In this document: in pieces, positions 1 to 7,786 of the stretch
Layout: every line of letters starts with the position of its first letter
Position numbering within the stretch: the stretch's first letter is position 1
NCBI GenBank assembly: GCA_046724395.1
Contig: JBKOWM010000010.1
Location: 1 to 26,863 of the forward strand
Direction of reading: 5' to 3'
Length of the DNA stretch: 26,863 nucleotides
Source: DATAEU01 sp046724395
GTDB taxonomy: Bacteria; Actinomycetota; UBA4738; HRBIN12
Notes under the pieces: model-generated
Seen by the model: only the letters and a program-made list of their open reading frames with translations
Told to the model about the DNA's origin: nothing
The model's database searches: none
Program-made: the position numbers and the translations under genes

Positions 1-351
1 CCACAGAACGGCATAGATCCACCGAGCGCCCGTGAGCAGGATCGCGCGTTCGATGACGACGATCATGCCCAACACAAGCGGCGTCGCGAGGTACGCGCGA
101 CGATGGCCGGTCCCGAGAGCCGCCGTCAGTCCCAGCATCACCACGAACGTCGTGGCGCCCTGCAGGAGGTATATCAGTGGAAGCGCCCGCGCGCCGACCC
201 GATCGAAGAACAACGCGTTGACGCCGCTCTCCCCGACGGTGATCGCCGCCATCGACACGAACGTCAGCGAAACCACCAGGGCGACGAGACGCCCCTCCCC
301 GGCGCGGACGCGGAGGGCGCGTGCGACGAGGCTCGCTCCGCTAGAGGCCAC
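1..351 (-). CDS. Membrane protein resembling Npt1/Npt2 (TLC) nucleotide transporters, N-terminal part
   Basis: This reading frame runs off the left edge, so only about 117 N-terminal residues are present. It starts at a GTG whose codon overlaps the end of the cyclase gene by 11 nt, with GAGG a short way upstream, so the two are probably translationally coupled. The visible part has at least three hydrophobic segments. After the first comes the stretch GVNALFFDRVGARALPLIYL, which recalls the start of bacterial TLC/Npt-type ATP/ADP translocase-like proteins (RDALF...GA..LP..YL). In many bacteria such membrane domains are found in larger proteins with HEAT or cyclic-nucleotide-binding domains, which would fit a cyclase neighbour. 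The rest of the protein lies outside the window, so the family call is tentative; an MFS-like protein of unknown substrate is the alternative. Confidence 0.55.
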   Translation of the reverse strand, partial: MASSGASLVARALRVRAGEGRLVALVVSLTFVSMAAITVGESGVNALFFDRVGARALPLIYLLQGATTFVVMLGLTAALGTGHRRAYLATPLVLGMIVVIERAILLTGARWIYAVLW

Positions 352-1549
352 GTGCTGCCTCGTAGACCTTCACCGGCGCCGCGATGCCCTTGAGATCGAA
401 GTCGCCGACCTCGCGGAGTCGGTAGGTCTCGAGCGGGATCACGGCGACGGCGTCTTGGCCGACGAACACCTGACGCGGCCCGGCCTTGGCGGCGATCCGG
501 GCGGCGATATTGACCGTGCGGCCGAAGTAGTCGCCCTCGTCGTAGATCATGGGGCCCGCATTCACCCCGATGTGTGCGGGCGGCAGTCCTCGGGGTTCGA
601 CGCCCTCCACGATACGCAGCGAGGCTTCTACGGCGTCCGTTGGTTCCCGGAAGTGGAAGTGCACGCCGTCGCCGAGCATCTTCACGACCTCCCCGCGGCA
701 CTTGGCGGCAACCTCGGTCACGAACTGGGCGAGGGACAGCGAGACCTGCGCCGCCCGCGCGTCTCCGGCCTGCTCTGTCAGGCTCGTGTACCCGGTCAGA
801 TCGGCGAACACGGCCGCCTCGGGGCCGCGCGGTCCGCGAAGGCGGATCCCGGCCTCTTCGAGCGCGGTCTCGACGTGCCCGAACAGGTGCTCGGCGGAGA
901 AGATCTCGGCGTGCCGCCGAAAGAGCCAGCCGAGCATCTGCTCGCCGGAGTGGCCCATTCGGACGCCGACCTCTCGGAGCGCCGCCTCGAAGGCCTGATT
1001 GTCGCCCTGCCCTCGGCCTCGGAACGGCTCTTCGATCGTGTTGTGGAAGTAGTGGCTCAGGAACTGGGCGACCCGGCGCGCACTGTCCCCCCAGACGCGA
1101 ACGGCGCGAAGGACGTCGCCTTCCGCGACGCCGGAACCGAACAGCACGGGAAGGCCGGCGATCACCGGGAGATCCTCCTCTCGCACGCGCTCGTCGGGCT
1201 GCGGACGCGGCAGCCCGAACGCGACGTACACCATCTGCAGCGTGTGGAGTCGCACATCGAGGTCGTCCGCCAAATCGGCGAAGGTCTGCTCCGAGCGCGG
1301 GAATCGTCGCCCCGCGCTCTCGAGATATCCGAGCGTTAGATGGCCCGACGCAAACGCGTCGGCGAGCGCCTTCGCGTCGATGCCGCTTGCCTCGAGCTCA
1401 TCGATCACCCGGGCGCGCATGACGTCGCGGCGGGGGAATACTCCACTGTCCGGCTCGAGGAGTCCGAGCGAGGCGAGCTCCCTGACGCGGTGGACGCTCG
1501 TGCCGGCTCGCTCGGCGACCTCCTCCTCGGTCAGGCCGTCGTGGGGCAA
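341..1549 (-). CDS. Class III adenylate cyclase with MerR-like N-terminal domain
   Basis: Predicted soluble cyclase of 402 aa that makes cAMP from ATP. Residues 5-35 look like a MerR-type helix-turn-helix (LTEEEVAERAG...LASLGLLEP). Residues 40-230 resemble the regulatory region of Rv1264-type mycobacterial cyclases. Residues 243-400 are the catalytic domain: metal-binding Asp250 (FADLTGYT) and Asp294 (MLGDG), adenine-selecting Lys290 and Asp340, and the transition-state pair Asn347/Arg351 (VNIAAR). All key residues are present, so it should be active, probably as a homodimer. The start is TTG, because no ATG or GTG lies close before the helix-turn-helix; no strong ribosome site is visible. 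It sits 8 nt after the YHS gene and overlaps the downstream membrane-protein gene. Whether the MerR-like part binds DNA or is only a regulatory fold cannot be told. Confidence 0.88.
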   Translation of the reverse strand: MPHDGLTEEEVAERAGTSVHRVRELASLGLLEPDSGVFPRRDVMRARVIDELEASGIDAKALADAFASGHLTLGYLESAGRRFPRSEQTFADLADDLDVRLHTLQMVYVAFGLPRPQPDERVREEDLPVIAGLPVLFGSGVAEGDVLRAVRVWGDSARRVAQFLSHYFHNTIEEPFRGRGQGDNQAFEAALREVGVRMGHSGEQMLGWLFRRHAEIFSAEHLFGHVETALEEAGIRLRGPRGPEAAVFADLTGYTSLTEQAGDARAAQVSLSLAQFVTEVAAKCRGEVVKMLGDGVHFHFREPTDAVEASLRIVEGVEPRGLPPAHIGVNAGPMIYDEGDYFGRTVNIAARIAAKAGPRQVFVGQDAVAVIPLETYRLREVGDFDLKGIAAPVKVYEAARGL

Positions 1550-1557
1550 GACGTCGA

Positions 1558-1707
1558 TCAGGCCGCGTAGCTCGACGGATTCGCGACGAACGCGTCCCTG
1601 CAGACTTCCGAGCAGAAGTAATAGGTCTTCGCGTCGTGCTCGGCGGTGGCCACCGCGTCGTCCGTGTCGATTCGCATCCCGCAGACGGGGTCCGTCACCA
1701 TGGGCAT
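1558..1707 (-). CDS. YHS-domain metal-binding small protein
   Basis: A 49-aa protein that is essentially one YHS domain: DPVCGM near the N-terminus, then YYFCSEVCRDAF and a final NPSSY. YHS domains are small metal-binding modules, common in heavy-metal ATPases and as stand-alone proteins, with the cysteines as likely ligands. A longer frame opens upstream, but the ATG at 1707 is preceded by a near-perfect AGGAGGT at 1714-1720 with 6 nt spacing, which fixes the start. It is the first gene of a probable operon with the adenylate cyclase, 8 nt downstream. A metal- or redox-sensing role for cAMP signalling is possible but is only inferred from position. Confidence 0.9.
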   Translation of the reverse strand: MPMVTDPVCGMRIDTDDAVATAEHDAKTYYFCSEVCRDAFVANPSSYAA

Positions 1708-1786
1708 GCTTGGACCTCCTATTCCCGAACCCGTACCCTCCGGCGCCGGCCTCGAACGTCGACCGGGATCGGATGCGGCAGTCAGT

Positions 1787-3043
1787 TTAGGGCGCGACGG
1801 GAAGGCGCACCTCGAACGTCGTCCCGCGACCGAGCTCGCTTTGGACGTCGATCTTCCCACCATGGTTCTCGACGACGTGCTTCACGATCGACAGCCCCAG
1901 ACCCGTCCCGCCGGTCTCGCGCGAGCGTGCACGATCCACGCGGTAGAAGCGTTCGAAGATCCGGTCGAGGTCCCGAGACGGGATGCCGATGCCCGTGTCG
2001 GCGACCGTGAGGATCACGTTCGGGGGGTCGGACCGCAGCCGGACGTCGACGCGCCCGCCGGGGCGCGTATGCCGGACGGCGTTGTCGACCAGGTTTCGCA
2101 CCAACAGTGAGAGGTCGCGGCCCGATCCCTGGACGGGCGGAAGGTCGTTCGGGACGTCGACGGCGAACACGATGTTCGCGCGGGAGGCGGCCTCCTCGGC
2201 GCGTTCGCGCTCCTCGCGAACGACGCCATCGAAACGGACGAGATCCTGCATCTCGCTCCCGGCCTCGAGCCGGGACAGGTCGAGAAGGTCCGCCACGATC
2301 CTCGACAGGCGAGTCGCCTCGCGTTCGAGCTGCTGCGCGAAGTGCGCGACGACGGCCGGATCGTCCTCGGCGGCGGTCCGGATCGTCTCGGCGGTGGCCT
2401 GAATCGACGCGGCCGGTGTCTTCAGCTCGTGCGACGCATTCGCGACGAAGTCCCGGCGGACCGCGTCCAAGCGCTTGGATTCGGTGACGTCGGCGAGGAC
2501 GAGGAGTACGGAGCCGAGCGGCTTGACGGGGAGCGCCGTACCACGGATCCATCGTCCCGGCGTCCCGACCTGAACCTCGGCGACGCGCGTCTCTCCCGCG
2601 CCGGCCGAGGCGACGGCATCCCGCAGACCGAGCGGGAGCAGCGAGCCGCTCGTCGCCGGGAGGCTCGGCAGGTGCCGCTCGGCCGCCGGGTTCGAGAACC
2701 GCACGCCGCCCCGAGTGTCGAACAGCACCACGCCCTCCTGCATCGCGCCGAGGACGGCGTCGCGGGCCGCGAGCTCCTCCTCCTCGGCGTCGTTGCGCGC
2801 CCGGACGCGCTCGAGGTCCGCCCGCGTGGCCCGCTCCACCGTGGCAGACCCGGCCTTGGACCGGCCCGCCGCGGCCGCGATGGCGAGCGACACGCTCGCG
2901 ACGACGATCAGTACGACGTGCCCCGCGTCCACTTGGGCGAGTCTAGAAAGCCGCCGCCGGAGCGTCCCGACAGGTGTTTGCCGGGCGTTCACACTTCCCG
3001 TCGTGTTCACGCTCGGTTCACCTCGACGTTGCCGTGTGGCCAT
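1787..3043 (-). CDS. phoR: PhoR/SenX3-like sensor histidine kinase
   Basis: Sensor kinase of up to 418 aa, divergent from pstSCAB-phoU and its response regulator, so very likely the phosphate-limitation sensor. Order: a basic cytoplasmic N-terminus, one clear membrane helix at about 42-60, a short linker, a PAS-like domain (about 95-185), a HisKA domain with phosphoacceptor His205 (FVANASHELKTP), and an ATPase domain with N box (NLVDNAVRH), G1 (DTGIGIP, 349-355) and G2 (GGTGLGL). There is no sizeable extracellular domain, as in PhoR/SenX3 proteins that read the transporter through PhoU. The start is uncertain. ATG 3043 would put the Pho-box repeats inside the gene; GTG 3010, preceded by GAGG, would still place most of them there; GTG 2995 would clear nearly all. 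All three lie before the membrane helix. Confidence 0.9.
   Translation of the reverse strand: MATRQRRGEPSVNTTGSVNARQTPVGTLRRRLSRLAQVDAGHVVLIVVASVSLAIAAAAGRSKAGSATVERATRADLERVRARNDAEEEELAARDAVLGAMQEGVVLFDTRGGVRFSNPAAERHLPSLPATSGSLLPLGLRDAVASAGAGETRVAEVQVGTPGRWIRGTALPVKPLGSVLLVLADVTESKRLDAVRRDFVANASHELKTPAASIQATAETIRTAAEDDPAVVAHFAQQLEREATRLSRIVADLLDLSRLEAGSEMQDLVRFDGVVREERERAEEAASRANIVFAVDVPNDLPPVQGSGRDLSLLVRNLVDNAVRHTRPGGRVDVRLRSDPPNVILTVADTGIGIPSRDLDRIFERFYRVDRARSRETGGTGLGLSIVKHVVENHGGKIDVQSELGRGTTFEVRLPVAP
2994..3026 (+). promoter_or_regulatory. Candidate Pho box (three 11-bp direct repeats) in the phoR-pstS gap
   Basis: Three consecutive 11-bp units begin at 2994 (CTTCCCGTCGT), 3005 (GTTCACGCTCG) and 3016 (GTTCACCTCGA). 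The last two match the actinobacterial PHO-box core GTTCAC(C) in exact 11-bp phase; the first is degenerate. A further GTTCAC at 2987 is out of phase. The position, about 140 bp before pstS and at the start of phoR, is where a PhoB/PhoP/RegX3-type regulator would activate the pst operon and perhaps control phoR. Binding is inferred. Confidence 0.75.
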
Positions 3044-3100
3044 ACCGGGTGCCTACGTTCCTCGCGATGGATGCGCGATCGTCCGCACGACCGACGGATC

Positions 3101-3131
3101 GGCGGCCTGCGCTCCCCCTCTGCGGGCCGCC
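3101..3131 (+). other. Strong hairpin in the pstS 5' leader
   Basis: GGCGGCCTGC at 3101-3110 pairs with GCGGGCCGCC at 3122-3131, a 10-bp stem with one G-T wobble around an 11-nt pyrimidine-rich loop. It lies 33 nt before the pstS start codon and upstream of its ribosome site (AGGAGG at 3153-3158). No U-tract follows, so a terminator is unlikely. A transcript-stabilising or leader-control role is possible but unproven. Confidence 0.5.
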
Positions 3132-3164
3132 ATTCCGTCGTCGGGGACCCGAAGGAGGGACGGT

Positions 3165-4214
3165 ATGAGGAGCAGATCGAGGGTCCTGGCCCTCGGGGGG
3201 ATCCTTGCCTTGGCGCTCGTCGCGGCCGCCTGCTCGAGCGACGACGGTGGCAGCAGCGGCGGGTCGGGCGGGAGCCCGGAAGTCAGCGGGACGGTGAAGG
3301 TGTCCGGTTCCTCGACCGTCCTGCCGATCAGCCAGCTCGTCGCCGAGCAGTTCTCGTCCCAGAACCCCGCCGCGCAGATCAGCGTGGATGGGCCCGGCAC
3401 CACGGACGGATTCGTCCTGTTCTGTAAGGGCGACACGGCGATCAACGACGCTTCGCGCCAGATCGAGGACGAGGAGATCGCCGCCTGCAAGAAGAACGGG
3501 ATCGACTACATCGAGCTCCCGATCGCGTACGACGGCCTCACCGTGATGACGAGCAAGAACAACGACGCCGTCAATTGCCTATCCAAGGCGGACCTGTACG
3601 CGCTGATCGGGCCGGAGTCGGAGGGCTTCGACAACTGGTCGGACGCAAACGCCCTCGACAAGGAGCTCGGGGGCGACGGCAACTTCCCGAACGTCCCGCT
3701 CGACCTCGTCGGCCCCGGACAGGAGTCGGGGACGTGGGGGTCGTTCATCGATCTCGTGATCAAGGACATCGCCGAGTCGCGCGGCGCCCCCGACGACACC
3801 ACGCGGACGGACTACCAGTCCTCCGGCAACGACAACGTCATCATCCAGGGCATCGAGGGCTCGGACTCGTCCCTAGGATGGGTCGGTTTCGCGTACGCAG
3901 AGCAGAACGCGGCGAATCTCAAGATCCTCGGCGTCTCGCCGACCGTCGACGCGTCGGGTGAGGGGAGCGCCGATTGCGTGACTCCCAGCCGCGACACGAT
4001 CTCGGACGCAAGCTACCCGCTGTCGCGGACACTCTATCTCTACGTCAACACCGAGATGGCGAAGAGCGATGCGGCCGTGCAGGCCTTCGTCGACTATTAC
4101 ATGACGGACGCGGGCATCAACCAAGCCGTCCAGCAGGTCGGCTATGTGGACCTGCCGAGCGACAAGATCCAGGGAACCCAGGACGCCTGGTCGCAGTTCG
4201 AAGGCGGAGCGTAG
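3165..4214 (+). CDS. pstS: Phosphate ABC transporter substrate-binding lipoprotein PstS
   Basis: Binds inorganic phosphate outside the membrane and delivers it to PstCA. The 349-aa product has a lipoprotein signal (basic start, hydrophobic core, lipobox ending VAAAC with Cys23) and a Ser/Gly-rich linker to about residue 38. The PstS signature SGSSTVLP is at 47-54 and the phosphate-loop motif GPGQESGTWGSF lies near the middle. Much longer frames open upstream, but only the ATG at 3165 has the signal peptide and a good ribosome site (AGGAGG at 3153-3158). It is first in the pst operon, downstream of a Pho box, and a 12-bp hairpin separates it from pstC. Expected to be strongly induced by phosphate starvation. 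Confidence 0.97.
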   Translation: MRSRSRVLALGGILALALVAAACSSDDGGSSGGSGGSPEVSGTVKVSGSSTVLPISQLVAEQFSSQNPAAQISVDGPGTTDGFVLFCKGDTAINDASRQIEDEEIAACKKNGIDYIELPIAYDGLTVMTSKNNDAVNCLSKADLYALIGPESEGFDNWSDANALDKELGGDGNFPNVPLDLVGPGQESGTWGSFIDLVIKDIAESRGAPDDTTRTDYQSSGNDNVIIQGIEGSDSSLGWVGFAYAEQNAANLKILGVSPTVDASGEGSADCVTPSRDTISDASYPLSRTLYLYVNTEMAKSDAAVQAFVDYYMTDAGINQAVQQVGYVDLPSDKIQGTQDAWSQFEGGA

Positions 4215-4248
4215 GCGCGCTCGGACGGCGACGTGACCGAAGCGAGTT

Positions 4249-4276
4249 GGAGGTCCGGGGGGCGCCCCGGACCTCC
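4249..4276 (+). other. Perfect 12-bp hairpin between pstS and pstC
   Basis: GGAGGTCCGGGG (4249-4260) and CCCCGGACCTCC (4265-4276) form a perfect 12-bp stem with a GGCG loop. It is followed by TTCC rather than a U-run, so it should at most end transcription partly. Such a hairpin after the first gene of a transporter operon commonly protects the upstream message, giving more binding protein than permease. Function here is inferred. Confidence 0.7.
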
Positions 4277-4304
4277 TTCCGCGATACTACGACCGGGAGG
4301 GGAG

Positions 4305-5249
4305 ATGGCGACGTCGACGGTGACCGCGCGAGTATCCGTGACGGCCGCGGATCTCGCGGGCGATTCGCGGCGCCGGGCCAAGGAGCGGCTCATCAAGAGC
4401 CTGTTCCTCGGCGCCGCCGTCCTCTCGATCGCCGTCTCGGTCGGAATCGTCCTGTCCGTCGTCGGCAACGCAATCCATTTCCTGACGCTGATCGAGCCGT
4501 CACAGCTGCTGACGCTGGACTGGTCGCCGCGCGCGGGTCAGTTCGGGTTCGCGTCGCTGCTGGCCGGGACGTTGATCGTCTCCGTGATCGCGATGGTCGT
4601 CGCCGCGCCGCTCGGCTTGGGGGCCGCGTTGTACCTCGCCGAGTACGCGAGACCCCGGTCCCGACGCGTCCTGAAGCCGATCGTCGAGGTCCTCGCCGGC
4701 ATCCCCAGCGTCGTCCTCGGGTTCTTCGCCTTGAACGTCATCAGCCCCGACGTGGTCCACAGGCTGTTTCCCGGCGCCACCCTCTTCAACCTCGCCGCCG
4801 CCGGGATCGCCGTGGGCATCCTCGTCACGCCGCTCGTCGCCTCTGTCGCGGAGGACGCGATGTTCGCCGTTCCCCTGGCCCTGCGTGAGGCCGCCTACGG
4901 GCTCGGCTCGCGAAAGCGGGCCACCAGCCTTCGGGTGGTCCTGCCAGCCGCAACCTCCGGGATCGTCGCGGCGCTGATCCTCGGTATCTCGCGCGCGATC
5001 GGCGAGACGATGATCGTGGCGATCGCTGCCGGCGCCACCGGGAGCGCGCAATTCACCCTGAACCCGCTGCACTACGGCCAGACGATGACGACGGCGATGA
5101 GCTCCCTGGCGATCGGAACCGACGCAGTAGGCGGAAGCAAGGCTGCCTTCCCGGCGCTGTACTTCGTCGGCCTGTTGCTGTTCGTCATCACGTTCTCGTT
5201 GAACCTCATCGCGGATCGATTCGTCCGCAGGGTACGGGAGCGGTACTGA
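4305..5249 (+). CDS. pstC: Phosphate ABC transporter permease PstC
   Basis: One of the two membrane subunits of the high-affinity phosphate importer; 314 aa with about six membrane segments, the first at roughly 31-56. The ABC-contact (EAA) loop is at about 192-230, with REAAYGLGSRKR followed by SRAIGETM, typical of PstC. A longer frame starts at 4233, but GTG 4233 lies before the hairpin. ATG 4305 follows a purine-rich GGGAGGGGAG ribosome site and begins a plausible cytoplasmic N-terminus. The stop overlaps the pstA start by one base (TGATG), so the two permeases are probably made at equal levels. Confidence 0.96.
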   Translation: MATSTVTARVSVTAADLAGDSRRRAKERLIKSLFLGAAVLSIAVSVGIVLSVVGNAIHFLTLIEPSQLLTLDWSPRAGQFGFASLLAGTLIVSVIAMVVAAPLGLGAALYLAEYARPRSRRVLKPIVEVLAGIPSVVLGFFALNVISPDVVHRLFPGATLFNLAAAGIAVGILVTPLVASVAEDAMFAVPLALREAAYGLGSRKRATSLRVVLPAATSGIVAALILGISRAIGETMIVAIAAGATGSAQFTLNPLHYGQTMTTAMSSLAIGTDAVGGSKAAFPALYFVGLLLFVITFSLNLIADRFVRRVRERY

Positions 5250-6205
5250 TGGCTACGTATCGACCCGACCTGGGCGCGGAGCTCCCGGGAGCCTCCGCGG
5301 CATCGGAGGCCGTCCGCCGGGCTCTCAGCGGACGGCGCTTGCGCGCCGGGGAGGCCGCGTTCCAGCTCGTCCTCCTGCTAACGCTCGTCATCGCACTGGG
5401 CGTCCTGCTCACGCTGCTCATCACCGTCACACGGGACGCGGTCCCCGTTTTCCAGCAGCGGGGGACGGACTTCTTCCTCAAGCCGAACTCGTCGCTCCCC
5501 TTCAATGCAGGGGTGCGTCAGGCTCTGATGGGTTCGGTGCTGCTGATCTTGTTCGTCATCGTATTCGCCGTGCCCATCGGGATCGGCGCTGCGATCTACA
5601 TGGAGGAGTACGCGCCGGACACCCGCTTCACGCGGCTACTCAACACGAACATCCGAAACCTCGCGGGCGTCCCGTCGATCGTCTACGGACTGCTCGGCCT
5701 CGTCGTGTTCGCGCAGGCACTGAAGGCGATCACCGGCGGAACGAGCGTCATCGCGGGCGGTCTCACGCTCGCCGTCCTCGTGCTCCCGATCGTCATCATC
5801 ACCGCGTCGGAAGCGCTGCGGGCGGTTCCCGATTCGATACGAGAGGCCGGATTCGGGGTAGGCGCCACCAAGTGGGAGGTCATTCGCAGCCACGTGTTGC
5901 CCTCGGCGGCTCCGGGGATGCTGACCGGAACGGTGCTGACGATCGCTCGCGCGCTCGGCGAGACGGCGCCGCTGCTGCTCGTCGGCGCGCTCCTCGGGTT
6001 CTTCGCGTCGGGCGCCGGGTCGCTGCTCGACCAGCTCCGCGGAGGCTACACGGCGCTGCCGACGCTCATCTTCAGCTGGTCGGGGCAGGCGGCGGCCGAG
6101 TTCAAGAACTTGGCCGCGGCCGCGATCGTCGTGCTGCTCGCCGTCCTGCTTACCCTCCAAACATTCGCCATCATGCTCAGGAACCGCTATGAACGAAGGT
6201 GGTGA
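5249..6205 (+). CDS. pstA: Phosphate ABC transporter permease PstA
   Basis: Second permease subunit of the Pst importer, 318 aa with about six membrane helices; the first follows a 30-residue cytoplasmic leader. A long hydrophilic stretch after helix 1 (about 65-85) is probably extracellular. The EAA loop at about 197-235 reads EAGFGVGATKWEV...RALGETAPLL, the PstA form. It starts in the TGATG junction with pstC. Its last 17 nt overlap the start of pstB, again suggesting coupled translation. Length and motifs are normal for the family. Confidence 0.96.
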   Translation: MATYRPDLGAELPGASAASEAVRRALSGRRLRAGEAAFQLVLLLTLVIALGVLLTLLITVTRDAVPVFQQRGTDFFLKPNSSLPFNAGVRQALMGSVLLILFVIVFAVPIGIGAAIYMEEYAPDTRFTRLLNTNIRNLAGVPSIVYGLLGLVVFAQALKAITGGTSVIAGGLTLAVLVLPIVIITASEALRAVPDSIREAGFGVGATKWEVIRSHVLPSAAPGMLTGTVLTIARALGETAPLLLVGALLGFFASGAGSLLDQLRGGYTALPTLIFSWSGQAAAEFKNLAAAAIVVLLAVLLTLQTFAIMLRNRYERRW

Positions 6206-7094
6206 TCGCGTGGACGCCGACGTGGAGACCGACGTGAGAAGCGAACCGGCGCAGTCCAGGCCGAGGCTCGTGATCGACTCGCCGGAGTCTCAGCGACGTC
6301 AACGGCACGAGGCGCTGCGGGAGACGGTGTTCGACGTCCGCGACCTATCGGTGTACTACGGGTCGTTCCGCGCGGTCCGGAACGTCTCGTTGCCGATCCA
6401 GCGGAACGAGATCACGGCGATGATCGGCCCATCGGGGTGCGGCAAGACGACGGTGCTTCGCTGCCTGAACCGGATGAACGACCTCATCGAGGGGGCGCGC
6501 GTCGAGGGGAGCATCCTGTACCACGGCGTCGATCTGTACGATCGCGGCGTCGACCCCGTCGAGGTCCGCCGGCGCATCGGGATGGTCTTCCAAAAGCCGA
6601 ATCCGTTTCCGAAGTCGATCTACGACAACATCGCGTTCGGGCCGAAGATCGCCGGGTTCAAGGGAGACATGGACCAGCTCGTCGAGGACTCCCTGCGCCG
6701 GGCGGCACTGTGGGACGAGGTCAAGGGCAAGCTGAAGTCGTCCGCCATGGCGCTGTCCGGCGGCCAGCAGCAGCGCCTCTGCATCGCCCGAGCCATCGCC
6801 GTGGAGCCCGACGTGATCCTGATGGACGAGCCGTGCTCGGCGCTCGACCCGATCGCGACGGGGCGCATCGAGGACCTGATGCGGGATCTCGTCAGCGATT
6901 ACACGATCATCATCGTCACCCACAACATGCAGCAGGCTGCCCGCGTTTCGGATCGGACGGCGTTCTTCACGGTCGAGGTCAGCGACGACGGCGACCGGAC
7001 GGGAACGGTCGTCGAGTTCGGCCAGACGGAGTTCATCTTCACGAACCCGAACGACAAGCGGACCGAGGACTACGTGACGGGGCGGTTCGGCTGA
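6189..7094 (+). CDS. pstB: Phosphate ABC transporter ATP-binding protein PstB
   Basis: ATPase that powers phosphate import, acting as a dimer under PstC/PstA. Walker A is GPSGCGKTT (80-88), the Q-loop region is MVFQKPNPFPKSIYDN (the typical PstB stretch), the signature is LSGGQQQRLCIARA, Walker B is VILMDEP, and the switch His is in IVTHNM. The 301-aa product has about 45 extra hydrophilic residues before the ABC core. GTG 6210 is an alternative start in frame with a ribosome-like AAGGTGG, but would remove only seven residues. ATG 6189 has AGGA 8 nt upstream and lies inside the end of pstA. The stop overlaps the phoU start by one base. Confidence 0.97.
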   Translation: MNEGGDRVDADVETDVRSEPAQSRPRLVIDSPESQRRQRHEALRETVFDVRDLSVYYGSFRAVRNVSLPIQRNEITAMIGPSGCGKTTVLRCLNRMNDLIEGARVEGSILYHGVDLYDRGVDPVEVRRRIGMVFQKPNPFPKSIYDNIAFGPKIAGFKGDMDQLVEDSLRRAALWDEVKGKLKSSAMALSGGQQQRLCIARAIAVEPDVILMDEPCSALDPIATGRIEDLMRDLVSDYTIIIVTHNMQQAARVSDRTAFFTVEVSDDGDRTGTVVEFGQTEFIFTNPNDKRTEDYVTGRFG

Positions 7095-7786
7095 TGGTGC
7101 GTACGCGCTTCCACGAGGAGCTCGAGAGCCTCGAGCTCGACGTCCTCGGGATGGGTGAGCTCGCGGAGCGAGCGGTGTCGCGGGGCGTCGAGGCATTGGT
7201 TGCGGCCGATCCGGCGCTCGCCGACGAGGTCATCGCTTCGGACGACGAGATCGACGACAAGTACATTTCCATCGAGCAGCGGTGCCTGCAGCTGCTGGCG
7301 CTCCAGACACCGGTCGCCGGCGATCTACGCCTGCTATCGGTGATCCTGCACTCCAACCTCCATCTCGAGCGCATCGGCGATCAGGCCGTGAACGTCGCGA
7401 AGATGTACCGCTCGGTCGACGGGCTGCCGACGAGCGCGACGATCCTTTCTCACATCCGGGAGATGGGCGACGTCGTCGGTCCAATGATCCGAACGGCGAT
7501 GGAGGCGTTCGCCAAGCGCGACCTCAACCTATGCCTGCGGCTTCCGGAGATGGACGATCCCGTCGACCGTTTGAACCTCGGGATGTACAAGGAGGTTGCG
7601 GCCCTCGCCGACGACTCCGCGCTGCTGAACTGGGGCCTACGCATGCTCCTGATCGCACGACAGCTCGAGCGGGTGGGCGACAACTCCGTCGACATCGCCG
7701 AGCAGGTGGGCTTCCTGTTGACCGGCGAGTTCCGCGAGTTCACCGATGCATCCCACCCTGTCCACCTCACGTCCGACGCCGGCTGA
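7094..7786 (+). CDS. phoU: Phosphate signalling regulator PhoU
   Basis: PhoU links the Pst transporter to the sensor kinase and keeps the regulator off when phosphate is plentiful. The 230-aa helical product has two PhoU repeats, each with the metal-binding type of motif: ERIGDQAVNVAK in the first half and ERVGDNSVDIAE in the second. The start is the ATG of the TGATG junction with pstB; the frame is open further upstream but only as a shadow of pstB. Its last 41 nt overlap the response-regulator gene. Length is normal. Confidence 0.96.
   Translation: MVRTRFHEELESLELDVLGMGELAERAVSRGVEALVAADPALADEVIASDDEIDDKYISIEQRCLQLLALQTPVAGDLRLLSVILHSNLHLERIGDQAVNVAKMYRSVDGLPTSATILSHIREMGDVVGPMIRTAMEAFAKRDLNLCLRLPEMDDPVDRLNLGMYKEVAALADDSALLNWGLRMLLIARQLERVGDNSVDIAEQVGFLLTGEFREFTDASHPVHLTSDAG

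Noticed and set aside
32..1339. Long plus-strand open frame of 435 codons
   Set aside because: It lies opposite the cyclase gene, whose catalytic motifs are complete. The plus-strand product is Arg/His-rich and matches no family; such shadows are usual at this GC content.
7728..7745. GTTCCGC and GTTCACC just before the response-regulator start, like a Pho box
   Set aside because: The two units are 9 bp apart, not 11, and lie in phoU coding sequence (EFREFTD), so they are best explained by codons.
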